Below, piece after piece: positions 25,112 through 32,321 of a stretch of 32,466 nt of DNA. The DNA lies in contig CAMBEJ010000056.1 of assembly GCA_945865375.1 (NCBI GenBank), forward strand, positions 1 through 32,466, written 5' to 3'. A model generated the notes under the pieces. It was not told where the DNA came from and searched no databases. It saw nothing but the letters and a program-made list of their open reading frames with translations. The translations under genes were made by a program, and so were the position numbers. Numbering within the stretch: the stretch's first letter is position 1; the number at the start of each line of letters is the position of its first letter. This DNA comes from Akkermansia muciniphila. GTDB taxonomy: Bacteria > Verrucomicrobiota > Verrucomicrobiia > Limisphaerales > F1-80-MAGS106.

Positions 25112-25492
25112 CAAGACGGTCAAGTTCTGAACTCAGTAAAACAACCGTGTTTAGCCTGATGCTCGAGCAACTCCAATTCCAATTCCCTGCCCCTAATCGT
25201 AATCGTAATCGTAATCCACCCCTCTATTTCAAGGGCAACATTCGAGAATTACGATGACGATGACGATGACGAAAAATGGAGGAATTGGGGTTGCGCATTC
25301 AGATCACGATTTCGACCGATTTTACTGAGTTCTGAAGTTTGAACCCACCCTGTCAAGAGGCCGAAGGAGTTTATTTCTCCGGCCTGAGAAATAGATCACT
25401 GAGCATACAACAGTTTGCAAAGCCGCCTTATCTACCTTTGCTTCTCTGGTTGGTGGTCTCCCGATCCGAGAGGACCCCACTCAACGGCCGCT
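25112..25492. other. Intergenic region dominated by an imperfect palindromic element
   Basis: About 380 bases without a gene. The part 25125-25336 is the palindrome described separately. The part 25337-25492 is the 3' flank of the pseudopilin gene, with no convincing terminator, RNA gene or conserved reading frame visible. Confidence 0.6.
25125..25336. repeat. Long imperfect palindrome containing CGTAAT tandem repeats
   Basis: The outer arms are inverted: 25125-25141 reads TTCTGAACTCAGTAAAA and 25320-25336 is its complement with one mismatch. A second inverted block, CAAyyCCAATTCC-like, lies near 25170 on the left and near 25280-25292 on the right. The central stem is made of tandem units: AATCGT repeats at about 25193-25216 face GATGAC repeats at about 25252-25272. 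The whole region could fold into one long hairpin. The flanks show no clear target duplication. It lies between the pseudopilin and EF-hand genes. Confidence 0.75.
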
Positions 25493-26263
25493 CTAAAGCG
25501 TCGTGGCGATGGTGACTTTGATCCTTTCAAAGTCACGGTCGATAGGCTTCTTCGCCGGCGCATTGTAATCGTGCTTCCCGGTCTGGGGCTCCAGCCATTT
25601 GAAGATCTCCGCGTGCCCGTCGGCAAAGGAAAGATTTGCGCCCTTATTGTGTCGGTCCGAAGGATCGTTCTGCCAAATTTTAGTGTCAACCTGAATGGCG
25701 AAATAGGTGTCCTCAAGCGTTTTTGTGCTTTCGTCGATAAAAACAAGTGCCTGTGAAGGTGATGGCGCAATAATATCGCCGTATTTCCGGTTAACTTTGT
25801 ACTTGGGATTGACCCAATCCACGTCGCTGTTCATTTGGCCGTTCATTGAGAAGCTGCGCACTCGCTTAAAGGGCCTTCCTTTGAGCTTAAAATCATCCGC
25901 CGGGCACACATAGATTCCGGGCGATGTGTTATAGGGATACAAGGAACCAGTCTTGATCGCATTCACATTGGTAGCCCCAGGAAGCGCGTTGACGTCGCTC
26001 CCGCCTGGAATCCACGAGTTCGGACCTCCTCCGATATAATTGGGTACAATCTTGTCCTCGTTATCGTTGGGATACATAAACCATGCGAGCCCAAGCTGTT
26101 TCCCGTTGCTCAGACAGGAAATCGATTGCGCTTTGGCTTTCGCCTTGGACAGCGCGGGCAGGAGCATGCCGGCTAGAATCGCAATGATGGCAATCACCAC
26201 CAGGAGCTCAATCAGCGTGAACCCTCTTGCGAACGGGTTGGTCTTAATCGTCTTCATAATCAT
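25493..26263 (-). CDS. Pseudopilin-like secreted protein with prepilin N-terminal methylation motif
   Basis: A 256-residue protein. The type II secretion/type IV pilin prepilin motif is present as [28 protein letters not shown], with Gly before Phe as the cleavage point and Glu five residues on (FTLIE). A type II secretion-like G-H family region follows ([29 protein letters not shown]), and the C-terminus has the H-x-G-x-N-x-x-F-x-DGH motif ([18 protein letters not shown]). This DUF1559-like architecture is abundant in Planctomycetes and Verrucomicrobia, with unknown roles; it is not a conventional fibre-forming pilin gene. No secretion apparatus genes are near. A methionine at 26257 is an alternative start. 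It is likely monocistronic. Confidence 0.9.
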   Translation of the reverse strand: MIMKTIKTNPFARGFTLIELLVVIAIIAILAGMLLPALSKAKAKAQSISCLSNGKQLGLAWFMYPNDNEDKIVPNYIGGGPNSWIPGGSDVNALPGATNVNAIKTGSLYPYNTSPGIYVCPADDFKLKGRPFKRVRSFSMNGQMNSDVDWVNPKYKVNRKYGDIIAPSPSQALVFIDESTKTLEDTYFAIQVDTKIWQNDPSDRHNKGANLSFADGHAEIFKWLEPQTGKHDYNAPAKKPIDRDFERIKVTIATTL

Positions 26264-26343
26264 TTATCGGGATTGGGATTGCTGGCGTTAGAGGACACTG
26301 CTCCAACCGGCATGCTGGGTCAAGTGAAGACTCGTTACATTCA

Positions 26344-26350
26344 GCGAGCC
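26344..26350. repeat. Left target-site duplication of the 26351-26493 element
   Basis: GCGAGCC, repeated directly at 26494-26500 immediately outside the other terminus. Flanking A and T are also shared, so the duplicated target could be seven to nine bases. Confidence 0.8.
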
Positions 26351-26493
26351 TCAGGGCTGATTCAAGAAAACAGCTGCCGCCCAGCCGGACGGGACGGAGC
26401 GCCGATTTCCAATCGGCTTGGGAGCGCGACCGGCGGATCCGTGAAGCAAAGCCGGCTGGAAGCCGGCGCTCCGTTTTCTTGAATCAACCCTGA
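26351..26493. mobile_element. MITE/REPIN-like element with 21-base terminal inverted repeats, target duplication and two internal hairpins
   Basis: A 143-base element. The termini 26351-26371 and 26473-26493 are inverted repeats with one mismatch in 21. The flanks carry GCGAGCC at 26344-26350 and again at 26494-26500, a direct duplication of seven bases. Inside are two hairpins in inverted orientation: GCCGAT-TTCCA-ATCGGC at 26401-26417 and GCCGGC-TGGAA-GCCGGC at 26451-26467, each preceded or followed by ACGGAGC / GCTCCGT. The two hairpin stems differ at positions where both strands changed together, so base pairing is kept. No coding capacity. Confidence 0.85.
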
Positions 26494-26500
26494 GCGAGCC
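26494..26500. repeat. Right target-site duplication of the 26351-26493 element
   Basis: GCGAGCC, identical to 26344-26350, directly adjoining the terminal CCCTGA of the element. Confidence 0.8.
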
Positions 26501-26636
26501 TTCAGTAGGGCTCAAAAAATACGGCCCAAACCCCGCGTTATTGCGGTGAGAGTGACTTGCTTAAGCCACTGCGGAGCAACGCAATAATTATGGGCTTGCC
26601 GTGGAGGCAACAAACAGGTTCTTCTGACCCAAAGCG

Positions 26637-28025
26637 ATGAAGACGTCGGCGGAAACCCAAAGGATGTCCCGGCTTACTGGCTGGTTGGAACGGGCGCCTG
26701 CGCCCGTTTTCGTGGCCGTGGCCGTGGCCGCCGCGTTCACAACGTACTTCGCGATGTACGCGTTTCGCAAGCCGTTCGCTTCGGCTAAATTCGAGGGTCA
26801 ATTTTTTTTAGGCACGCAAGTGGCATTAAAGACGGCTATCGTCATCAGCCAAATCATCGGCTATGCCCTCTCGAAGTACATCGGAATTAAAATCTGCTCG
26901 GAGGTAACCCGCGAAAGGCGGGCTGCGACGTTGATCGGGCTTGTCGCGTGGTCTCAAGCTGCCCTGGTGGTCTACGGATTGGTGCCGGGTGATTGGAAGG
27001 TTGTCGCCATTTTCTTCAATGGCCTCCCGCTCGGCATGATCTGGGGATTGGTGGTGTGGTATCTGGAGGGTCGGCGAACCTCGGAGCTTTTACTTGCGGG
27101 GCTGAGCCTCTCCTACATCATGGCCAGCGGCGTGGTGAAGGATTTTGGTCGAGCACTGATGGAGGGCGGCGTGGCGGAGTGGTGGAAGGCGGTCCCGCTC
27201 GCGGGTCCACTCATTGGAGAAAGTCTCGGAAAAGTCAGCGAAGCCTGGATGCCTGCTGTGGCTGGGTTTCATTTCATGCCAGTGCTGCTCGTCTCGGTCT
27301 GGCTGCTCAACCAACTGCCCCGGCCCAATGCCGGTGACGTGGAGGCCCGAGCCGGGCGCGAACCCATGAAAGGCGCGGATCGGCTGGCGTTCGTAAAAAA
27401 GTTCGCCCCAGGCTTGGCGATGTTGTGCGTGGGATATTTTTTCCTGACCGCCTACCGCGACTTCCGCGACAACTATCAGGTGGAAATCTTTGACGGCCTG
27501 GGTTACCCCTACAAGGAGAACAAGACCATCATCTCGCGGGCAGAGAGCATCGTGACCTTCGGCGTGATGGGCATTCTCGCGCTCCTGAACGCGGTGAGAG
27601 ACAACCGGCGCGGGCTGTTGTGCGCGCTCGGAATCATGACCGGCGGCGTGTTGTTGCTCGGCGTGTCCACGGCCTTGTTGCAAGCCAGGATGATCAGCGG
27701 TTTCTGGTGGATGACGCTCACGGGTCTCGGATCCTACCTCGCCTATGTCCCGTTCGGTTCCGTACTGTTCGATCGATTGATCGCCTCGACTCGCGTCGCG
27801 GGAACCGCCGTGTTCGCGATTTACCTCGCGGATGCGATCGGTTATACCGGATCCGTGGGTGTGCAGCTCTATAAAGATCTCGCGGCCGGTTCGGTATCGC
27901 GGCTGGGGTTTTTTACCGGGTTCACTTGGTTTATGTGTGTTCTGGGCGCGGTGTGCTTGCTGGGCAGCACTCTCTATTTCGCCCGCTGCACACGCGTCCC
28001 TCATTTCAAACCGAACTCAGCATAG
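26637..28025 (+). CDS. DUF5690/MFS-like multispanning membrane transporter
   Basis: A 462-residue inner-membrane protein with about twelve hydrophobic segments, resembling the DUF5690 family of MFS-like transporters. Visible marks are TTYFAMYAFRKPFASAKFEG after TM1 (an MFS phosphate-ester-antiporter-like RKP motif), VISQIIGYALSKYIGIKICSE, a charged central loop with PMKGADRLAFVKKFAPGL, YFFLTAYRDFRDNYQVEIF, and a C-terminal half with FWWMTLTGLGSYLAYVPFGSVLFDRL and FAIYLADAIGYTGSVG. The substrate is unknown. It starts with MKTSAETQRMSRLTG; the Met at residue 10 is an alternative. The 3' end overlaps the convergent aldolase gene by 25 bases. Family naming is from memory of motifs, not from a search. 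Confidence 0.82.
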   Translation: MKTSAETQRMSRLTGWLERAPAPVFVAVAVAAAFTTYFAMYAFRKPFASAKFEGQFFLGTQVALKTAIVISQIIGYALSKYIGIKICSEVTRERRAATLIGLVAWSQAALVVYGLVPGDWKVVAIFFNGLPLGMIWGLVVWYLEGRRTSELLLAGLSLSYIMASGVVKDFGRALMEGGVAEWWKAVPLAGPLIGESLGKVSEAWMPAVAGFHFMPVLLVSVWLLNQLPRPNAGDVEARAGREPMKGADRLAFVKKFAPGLAMLCVGYFFLTAYRDFRDNYQVEIFDGLGYPYKENKTIISRAESIVTFGVMGILALLNAVRDNRRGLLCALGIMTGGVLLLGVSTALLQARMISGFWWMTLTGLGSYLAYVPFGSVLFDRLIASTRVAGTAVFAIYLADAIGYTGSVGVQLYKDLAAGSVSRLGFFTGFTWFMCVLGAVCLLGSTLYFARCTRVPHFKPNSA

Positions 28026-28927
28026 AGCCCCCGTAAATCACTCACCAACGTCTTGTAAAGCAACTCTATTCTGGTTGCATGCACGGTCTTGGGAACTCCC
28101 GTCGGCAGCTCTCGAGCCTCCATCATCGCGGCAATGTTCAAAGGAAAAGGAAAACAGTCAATCAGTGCCGCTATCGCTTTCATTTGAGAAGTTTTCAATT
28201 CCATTGCGGGCTGGTCCCCACGGACAATCGCCTCAAACAAATCAACCTTCAGATCGCCCACAGCATTGCCCATCCCGCCGATGCACCCACGGACGCCTAC
28301 CGCCATTGCTTCAGCCAGCCGGGGATCCGAACCTGTAAACACCGAGAATCCCTTTTCATGACCCAGGTGGACCAGCTCCGCGTGATAGGCAAATTCACCC
28401 CCGCTTTGCTTGATGCCCACCATCGGCACCCGATCCGCCACCCAAGCGATCGTCTCCGGTTCGATCCGCGTGCCCGTGCGCTCAGGAAAATTGTAAAGCC
28501 ACACGGGCAGGGCTGAAGGGTCGGTCACACGCACTAGAAACTCTCTCAAATCCTCCTGGCTGATCGCATAAAAATAGGGCGGCATGATGGAGACCCCCAT
28601 CGCCCCTACGCTTTTCGCCCGCCTTGACAACTGGATCGCTGCACCCGGGTTCACATGGCTGATATTGGCCAGGATAGGCAACCCCTGTGCGTGCTTTGTC
28701 ACCTGCTCCAAAAATTGAAGCCGGGTCTCCAGGCCCAGATGAGGAAATTCGCCCGTGGTCCCCATCGCCATGATTCCATGAACCCCATAAGCTTTGAGGA
28801 CTGCCAAGTGATCTCGCAGGGCGGATTCCATCAGCCTCCCATCGCCGTCCGTGGGGGTCATGATCGCAACAAGGATTCCCTTGGGCAGGGTTGATGAATG
28901 GTGCCGATCGTTTAAGGTAGTGCTCAT
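28001..28927 (-). CDS. DapA-family (DHDPS/NAL-like) pyruvate aldolase
   Basis: A 308-residue class I aldolase of the dihydrodipicolinate synthase/N-acetylneuraminate lyase family. It has the GTTGE loop (AMGTTGEFPHLGLETR), the active-site Tyr of YNFPERTG (with the Arg that binds a carboxylate in DHDPS), and the Schiff-base Lys of VGIKQSGGE. The C-terminal helices include GCIGGMGNAVGDLKVDLFEAI. The long frame to 29074 begins in an unrelated basic stretch; MSTTLNDRHHS at 28927 is used. The substrate cannot be told: it could be DapA proper, a 2-keto-3-deoxy-sugar aldolase or a sialic-acid-type lyase. The convergent DUF5690 transporter shares 25 bases with its 3' end, which makes a common pathway possible but not shown. 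Confidence 0.88.
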   Translation of the reverse strand: MSTTLNDRHHSSTLPKGILVAIMTPTDGDGRLMESALRDHLAVLKAYGVHGIMAMGTTGEFPHLGLETRLQFLEQVTKHAQGLPILANISHVNPGAAIQLSRRAKSVGAMGVSIMPPYFYAISQEDLREFLVRVTDPSALPVWLYNFPERTGTRIEPETIAWVADRVPMVGIKQSGGEFAYHAELVHLGHEKGFSVFTGSDPRLAEAMAVGVRGCIGGMGNAVGDLKVDLFEAIVRGDQPAMELKTSQMKAIAALIDCFPFPLNIAAMMEARELPTGVPKTVHATRIELLYKTLVSDLRGLYAEFGLK

Positions 28928-29025
28928 CTTCCAAGAATGGTGCGGAAAACATCCGCCGCGTCGAGTCAGAACTCCTAAAACCGAGAGCCGAAACCCGATC
29001 GCGCGAGCGTTTCTGAACAATTGGG

Positions 29026-29055
29026 TTGCGAAGTGGTGAAGAATGGAGTTATAGG
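29026..29055 (+). promoter_or_regulatory. Candidate promoter for the hemerythrin gene
   Basis: TTGCGA at 29026-29031 and TATAGG at 29050-29055 with an 18-base spacer, about 20 bases upstream of the ATG at 29077. It resembles a sigma70 promoter and sits in the 149-base divergent region shared with the aldolase gene. Consensus match only. Confidence 0.3.
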
Positions 29056-29076
29056 ATCCGGCATCGCAGCTCATTT

Positions 29077-29526
29077 ATGAAAATTACAGACGCGCTCCGC
29101 GCAGAACACATTGTGTTTCATAACCTCTTCGACCATATTGAAAAGGGCGTCCCAAGGCTCAAAAATTTGCATGCTGTCCAGGCCGTGACCGCAGTGCTCG
29201 AAGGAGTTCTTGAAGACCATGGAACTGTCGAAAATAATCTGCTATTGGAACCTCTGGAAACCAGCCTTGGGCAAATCGGGCATCTTGAGAACTTTCATGA
29301 GGAACACGAGGTCATCGACCTCGCGCTCCGCAACATCAAAAGCTGCCGCAGTCTCAAGAATGGAAAAACCCTGCTGCTTCGAGCAGTCCAGCTTTCGCGA
29401 CAACATTTCGACAAGGAAGAAAGGGTTGTCTTTCCACTCATCGAAAAGCAGCTCAAAGCGAAAACCTTGGCCGCCTTAGGCGCGCGTTGGGCGCAGCAAC
29501 GGGATGTCTCCGGGACAATCGAGTAG
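29077..29526 (+). CDS. Hemerythrin-domain protein
   Basis: A 149-residue cytoplasmic four-helix-bundle protein of the hemerythrin/HHE cation-binding family. Candidate di-iron ligands lie in the four helices: His in LRAEHIVFHNLFDHIE, His and Glu in LEDHGTVENNLLLEPLE, His and Glu in FHEEHEVIDLAL, and His and Glu in SRQHFDKEERVVFPLIEK. Proteins of this type bind oxygen, nitric oxide or iron. The start at 29077 is preferred over 29026, which would add a basic leader in the promoter region. Other start candidates are absent. The gene is alone: the aldolase upstream is divergent and the helicase downstream is convergent. Confidence 0.85.
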   Translation: MKITDALRAEHIVFHNLFDHIEKGVPRLKNLHAVQAVTAVLEGVLEDHGTVENNLLLEPLETSLGQIGHLENFHEEHEVIDLALRNIKSCRSLKNGKTLLLRAVQLSRQHFDKEERVVFPLIEKQLKAKTLAALGARWAQQRDVSGTIE

Positions 29527-29539
29527 CCCGACGGACCCT

Positions 29540-31591
29540 TCACCCAATCAGCTCGCGCATGCTCGCAAAAAGGTTCTTGCTCTCCCCTGTGTTCACCGGC
29601 TTTTTGGCTCTCTCACTCCCATCTTGGATCAATTCCTCCGGCAATTCTTTGAGAAACGGGGACGGATGGCACGGCGTCAGGGTGCCATATTTCTTTCGGC
29701 CTCCACAATGGCTGATCGACAGGGTCTTCTTCGCCCGCGTCATCGCCACGTAGAAAAGCCTGCGTTCTTCGTCCAGATTCCCCGTCTCCTTTGAGTTGGT
29801 GTGCGGCAGCAACCCGTCCTCCACACCCACCACGAACACGTGCGGGAACTCCAGCCCCTTGCAACTGTGCATCGTGATCAAGGTCACCGCTTCTTGAGTG
29901 GTTTCTTTCTCGGTCTCCCGACCTCCGTCCAAAACTATATCCGCCAAGAAAGTCTCCAGACGCTTGTCCGCCCCCACGCCGACAGAATCCCCATCCATGG
30001 TCGTCACCAGATCCCGAATGTTGCGAATCCGGTTCTCACCCGCCTCGGGCGTCTTCTCCGACTTCCGCAGATCCGCCCAATACTCCACCTCGTCCAGAAA
30101 TCCGAGCGCCCAGTCCTTCAGACTCACATCCGCACCGCCTCCGCCAGCCTCACCAGCTCCGGAGCCCATCACGATGGCTCGGGTCCGCTCCACAAAATTC
30201 ACAAAATCGCGAAGACTCTCGACCGTTCTTGGGGAGAACTGACGCTCCATGTCGGTGTGGCGCATCACGGCAAAAACCGAGCTTTCCCTCTCTTGGCTCA
30301 AGCCCAAGAGTTTCTCCATGGTCCCATCGCTCAACCCCCGGGGCGGCACATTCGCGATCCTCAACAGGCTGTTATCGTCGTTCGGGTTCAAGAACATTTT
30401 CAAGTAGCCCAGAAAATCTCGGATCTCGCGCCGGTCAAAGAAGCTTTGCCCGCCCACCAGATGATAGCGTACCCCGGCTTTTCGCAAGGCCGTCTCAAGA
30501 GGGCGCGACTGCGCGTTGGTCCTGAACAGGATCGCGTGCTCCCGCCACCCCACCTGCCGTGCCATCCGGCTGAACTCAATTTCCTCCACAACGACTCGCG
30601 CCTCCTCATCGTCGTCCACAAACGCAAACATCGAAATGGGATCTCCCCGTCCGTTCTCGGACCATAATTTTTTTGGGCGTCGTCGCACATTCCGCTGGAT
30701 CACCGCGTTCGCCGCCTCCAAAATCACGTTTGTGGAACGGTAATTCTGCTCGAGCTTCACAACCTTGACCTCGGGAAAGTGGTCTTCCAGGTTGAGCAGA
30801 TTGCCAATCTCCGCCCCGCGCCACCCATAGATGCTCTGATCGTCATCCCCCACCACGCACACATTCCGATGTTTCACCGAAAGATATTTGACCAGTGCAA
30901 ATTGCGAGGCGTTGGTGTCCTGATACTCGTCCACCATGATGTAACGGAACCTCTCGCGGCATGCCTCCAGAGCCTCCGGATGCTCCTTGAACAATCGTAG
31001 TGTCAGAAGGATCAAGTCATCGAAATCTACCGCGTTGCAAGCATGCAGCGCCCTTTGGTAACGTTCGAGAATTCGCACACGAATGGGATCCTCCTCGGGC
31101 GCAACACCCTCCTTCCATGCCGTGTTCTTCATCCGGCTGAGAGCGGATAAAAGCTCCCTTGGATCGACTCCCTTTAGGCCCGAAATCTGGCTGAGAATTT
31201 TCCTCACCACGCCGACCTGCTCGCTCTCGTCATAGATCACAAAGCCGGCCTTGTAGCCGAGATGGTGGATGTGCTCCCTGAGGATGCGCACACACAGAGA
31301 ATGGAAAGTGCAGAGGATCGGGCGTCGCGGTTTTCCATCGGATCCCTTGGCTCTCGAGATGGATTTGGGCATCATCTCTCTCACCCGCTCCATCATCTCC
31401 CGGGCGGCTTTGTTTGTGAAAGTAACCCCCAAGATGTTTTCTGGGGCGACACCTTTAGCCATCAAGTGGACGATCCGGCATGTGATCACCCGAGTCTTCC
31501 CAGTGCCTGCACCCGCCAGGATCAGCACAGGCCCTTCGGTAGCCTGGACCGCATCCCGTTGCTGCGGGTTTAACGAATGGATATCGAACAT
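29540..31591 (-). CDS. Rep/PcrA/UvrD-family superfamily I DNA helicase
   Basis: A 683-residue 3'-5' helicase with all motifs in order: Q motif LNPQQRDAVQ; I (Walker A) AGAGTGKT; Ia TFTNKAAREM; II VDEYQDTN; III GDDDQSIYGWRGAEIGNLL; IV LEQNYRSTN; V VTLITMHSCKGLEFPHVFVVGVEDGLLPH; VI EERRLFYVAMTRAKK. The GDDDQSIYGWRGA and LEQNYRST blocks, and the absence of an extended C-terminal basic tail, place it nearer Rep than UvrD; Rep, PcrA and UvrD cannot be separated with confidence. The start at 31591 (MFDIHSLNPQQR) gives the standard N-terminus; the frame extends to 31717 into basic, non-family sequence. It follows the STAS gene by 52 bases in the same direction. Confidence 0.93.
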   Translation of the reverse strand: MFDIHSLNPQQRDAVQATEGPVLILAGAGTGKTRVITCRIVHLMAKGVAPENILGVTFTNKAAREMMERVREMMPKSISRAKGSDGKPRRPILCTFHSLCVRILREHIHHLGYKAGFVIYDESEQVGVVRKILSQISGLKGVDPRELLSALSRMKNTAWKEGVAPEEDPIRVRILERYQRALHACNAVDFDDLILLTLRLFKEHPEALEACRERFRYIMVDEYQDTNASQFALVKYLSVKHRNVCVVGDDDQSIYGWRGAEIGNLLNLEDHFPEVKVVKLEQNYRSTNVILEAANAVIQRNVRRRPKKLWSENGRGDPISMFAFVDDDEEARVVVEEIEFSRMARQVGWREHAILFRTNAQSRPLETALRKAGVRYHLVGGQSFFDRREIRDFLGYLKMFLNPNDDNSLLRIANVPPRGLSDGTMEKLLGLSQERESSVFAVMRHTDMERQFSPRTVESLRDFVNFVERTRAIVMGSGAGEAGGGGADVSLKDWALGFLDEVEYWADLRKSEKTPEAGENRIRNIRDLVTTMDGDSVGVGADKRLETFLADIVLDGGRETEKETTQEAVTLITMHSCKGLEFPHVFVVGVEDGLLPHTNSKETGNLDEERRLFYVAMTRAKKTLSISHCGGRKKYGTLTPCHPSPFLKELPEELIQDGSERAKKPVNTGESKNLFASMRELIG

Positions 31592-31643
31592 GAATGTGGG
31601 GGACCGCTCCTTGAATTGCCGACGCGAAGAAACCGTCCGCCGC

Positions 31644-32168
31644 CTAGCCGGCCGAACCTCTTTGCGTCGCCAGATCTTCCTCCAAAAAGTGAACCACATC
31701 CTTGAACCGCCCAGCATTCTCCGAACTCAACGCAGCCAAGGTCCGATGCGCCTCCAAACAGTGCTCAGTCAGCGCCTCCTTGCTCCATGTCTCGGTCGCT
31801 CGCGGCACTTCTGCATACTGGATGTCACGCAGATCCGCAAGCTTCGACACGCGAAAAACACTCAGCAAAGCAAGGTTGTCCAGCAGCTCAACGATCTTGG
31901 CGCTCGCATTCATAATCGACGGCGAGCTCAGCTTCGGCTCGGCCCTATCCCGGTCATTTCCAAAACGGGCTAGAATCCCCAGAAAAGTGCTGTCCATAAA
32001 ATGGCAGTCGGCCAGATCCAACACCACTCTCACCGTTGGATCCAGAGATAAGCGCGCGATCAGCCGCTTGAAATCCCGGCTCAAAACGGAGTCCGCTTTG
32101 CCGCTGATCTTGATGAAAGCAGCATCGGAAACCAAACAAACCGAGATTGTGGACGAAGTCTGGCCCAT
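31644..32168 (-). CDS. STAS-domain protein (anti-sigma-factor-antagonist-like) with C-terminal extension
   Basis: A 174-residue protein. Residues about 8-110 form a STAS domain with the strand-helix pattern ISVCLVSDAAFIKISGKADS and VRVVLDLADCHFMDSTFLGILARF. The Ser in DST is at the position phosphorylated in SpoIIAA/RsbV-like proteins, so partner-switching regulation is plausible. The pattern DSTFLG replaces the commoner DSSGLG. Residues about 115-174 are a helical C-terminal extension with no named domain. Partners (a kinase, a phosphatase or a sigma factor) are not adjacent. The gene starts about 80 bases from an intron-interrupted repeat element at 32249, so that element lies in its upstream region. 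The helicase follows on the same strand. Confidence 0.75.
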   Translation of the reverse strand: MGQTSSTISVCLVSDAAFIKISGKADSVLSRDFKRLIARLSLDPTVRVVLDLADCHFMDSTFLGILARFGNDRDRAEPKLSSPSIMNASAKIVELLDNLALLSVFRVSKLADLRDIQYAEVPRATETWSKEALTEHCLEAHRTLAALSSENAGRFKDVVHFLEEDLATQRGSAG

Positions 32169-32248
32169 GGTTCGGAAGAATCACTCAGCCCCATCATCTT
32201 GCGTCCGTCGCTCGACCGCGTCAAGAAATGCGTCACTCTCCCAAGAAG

Positions 32249-32321
32249 GGGTGCAACTCACGGTTTCCGGGAGTTGTCGTTCGGAGGACAATACTTACCG
32301 CAAAATGGGAAGAGTTCCTAA
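32249..32321. mobile_element. MITE-like element, copy 2, partial and interrupted at 32321/32322
   Basis: Starts with the same terminal GGGTGCAACTCACGG as copy 1 and matches 4956-5028 in inverted orientation, 70 of 73 bases. Homology stops exactly at 32321, where a group II intron end begins. In copy 1 the equivalent point (4955/4956) is uninterrupted and adjoins the third TATCCGTGN unit. The rest of copy 2 should lie beyond the window. Confidence 0.85.

Larger units (their letters stand above)
26264..26636. other. Intergenic region with an inserted hairpin element
   Basis: About 370 bases between the divergent pseudopilin and DUF5690 genes. It contains the TSD-flanked element at 26344-26500. 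The remaining sequence has no convincing promoter or reading frame, although both genes must be driven from here. Confidence 0.65.
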
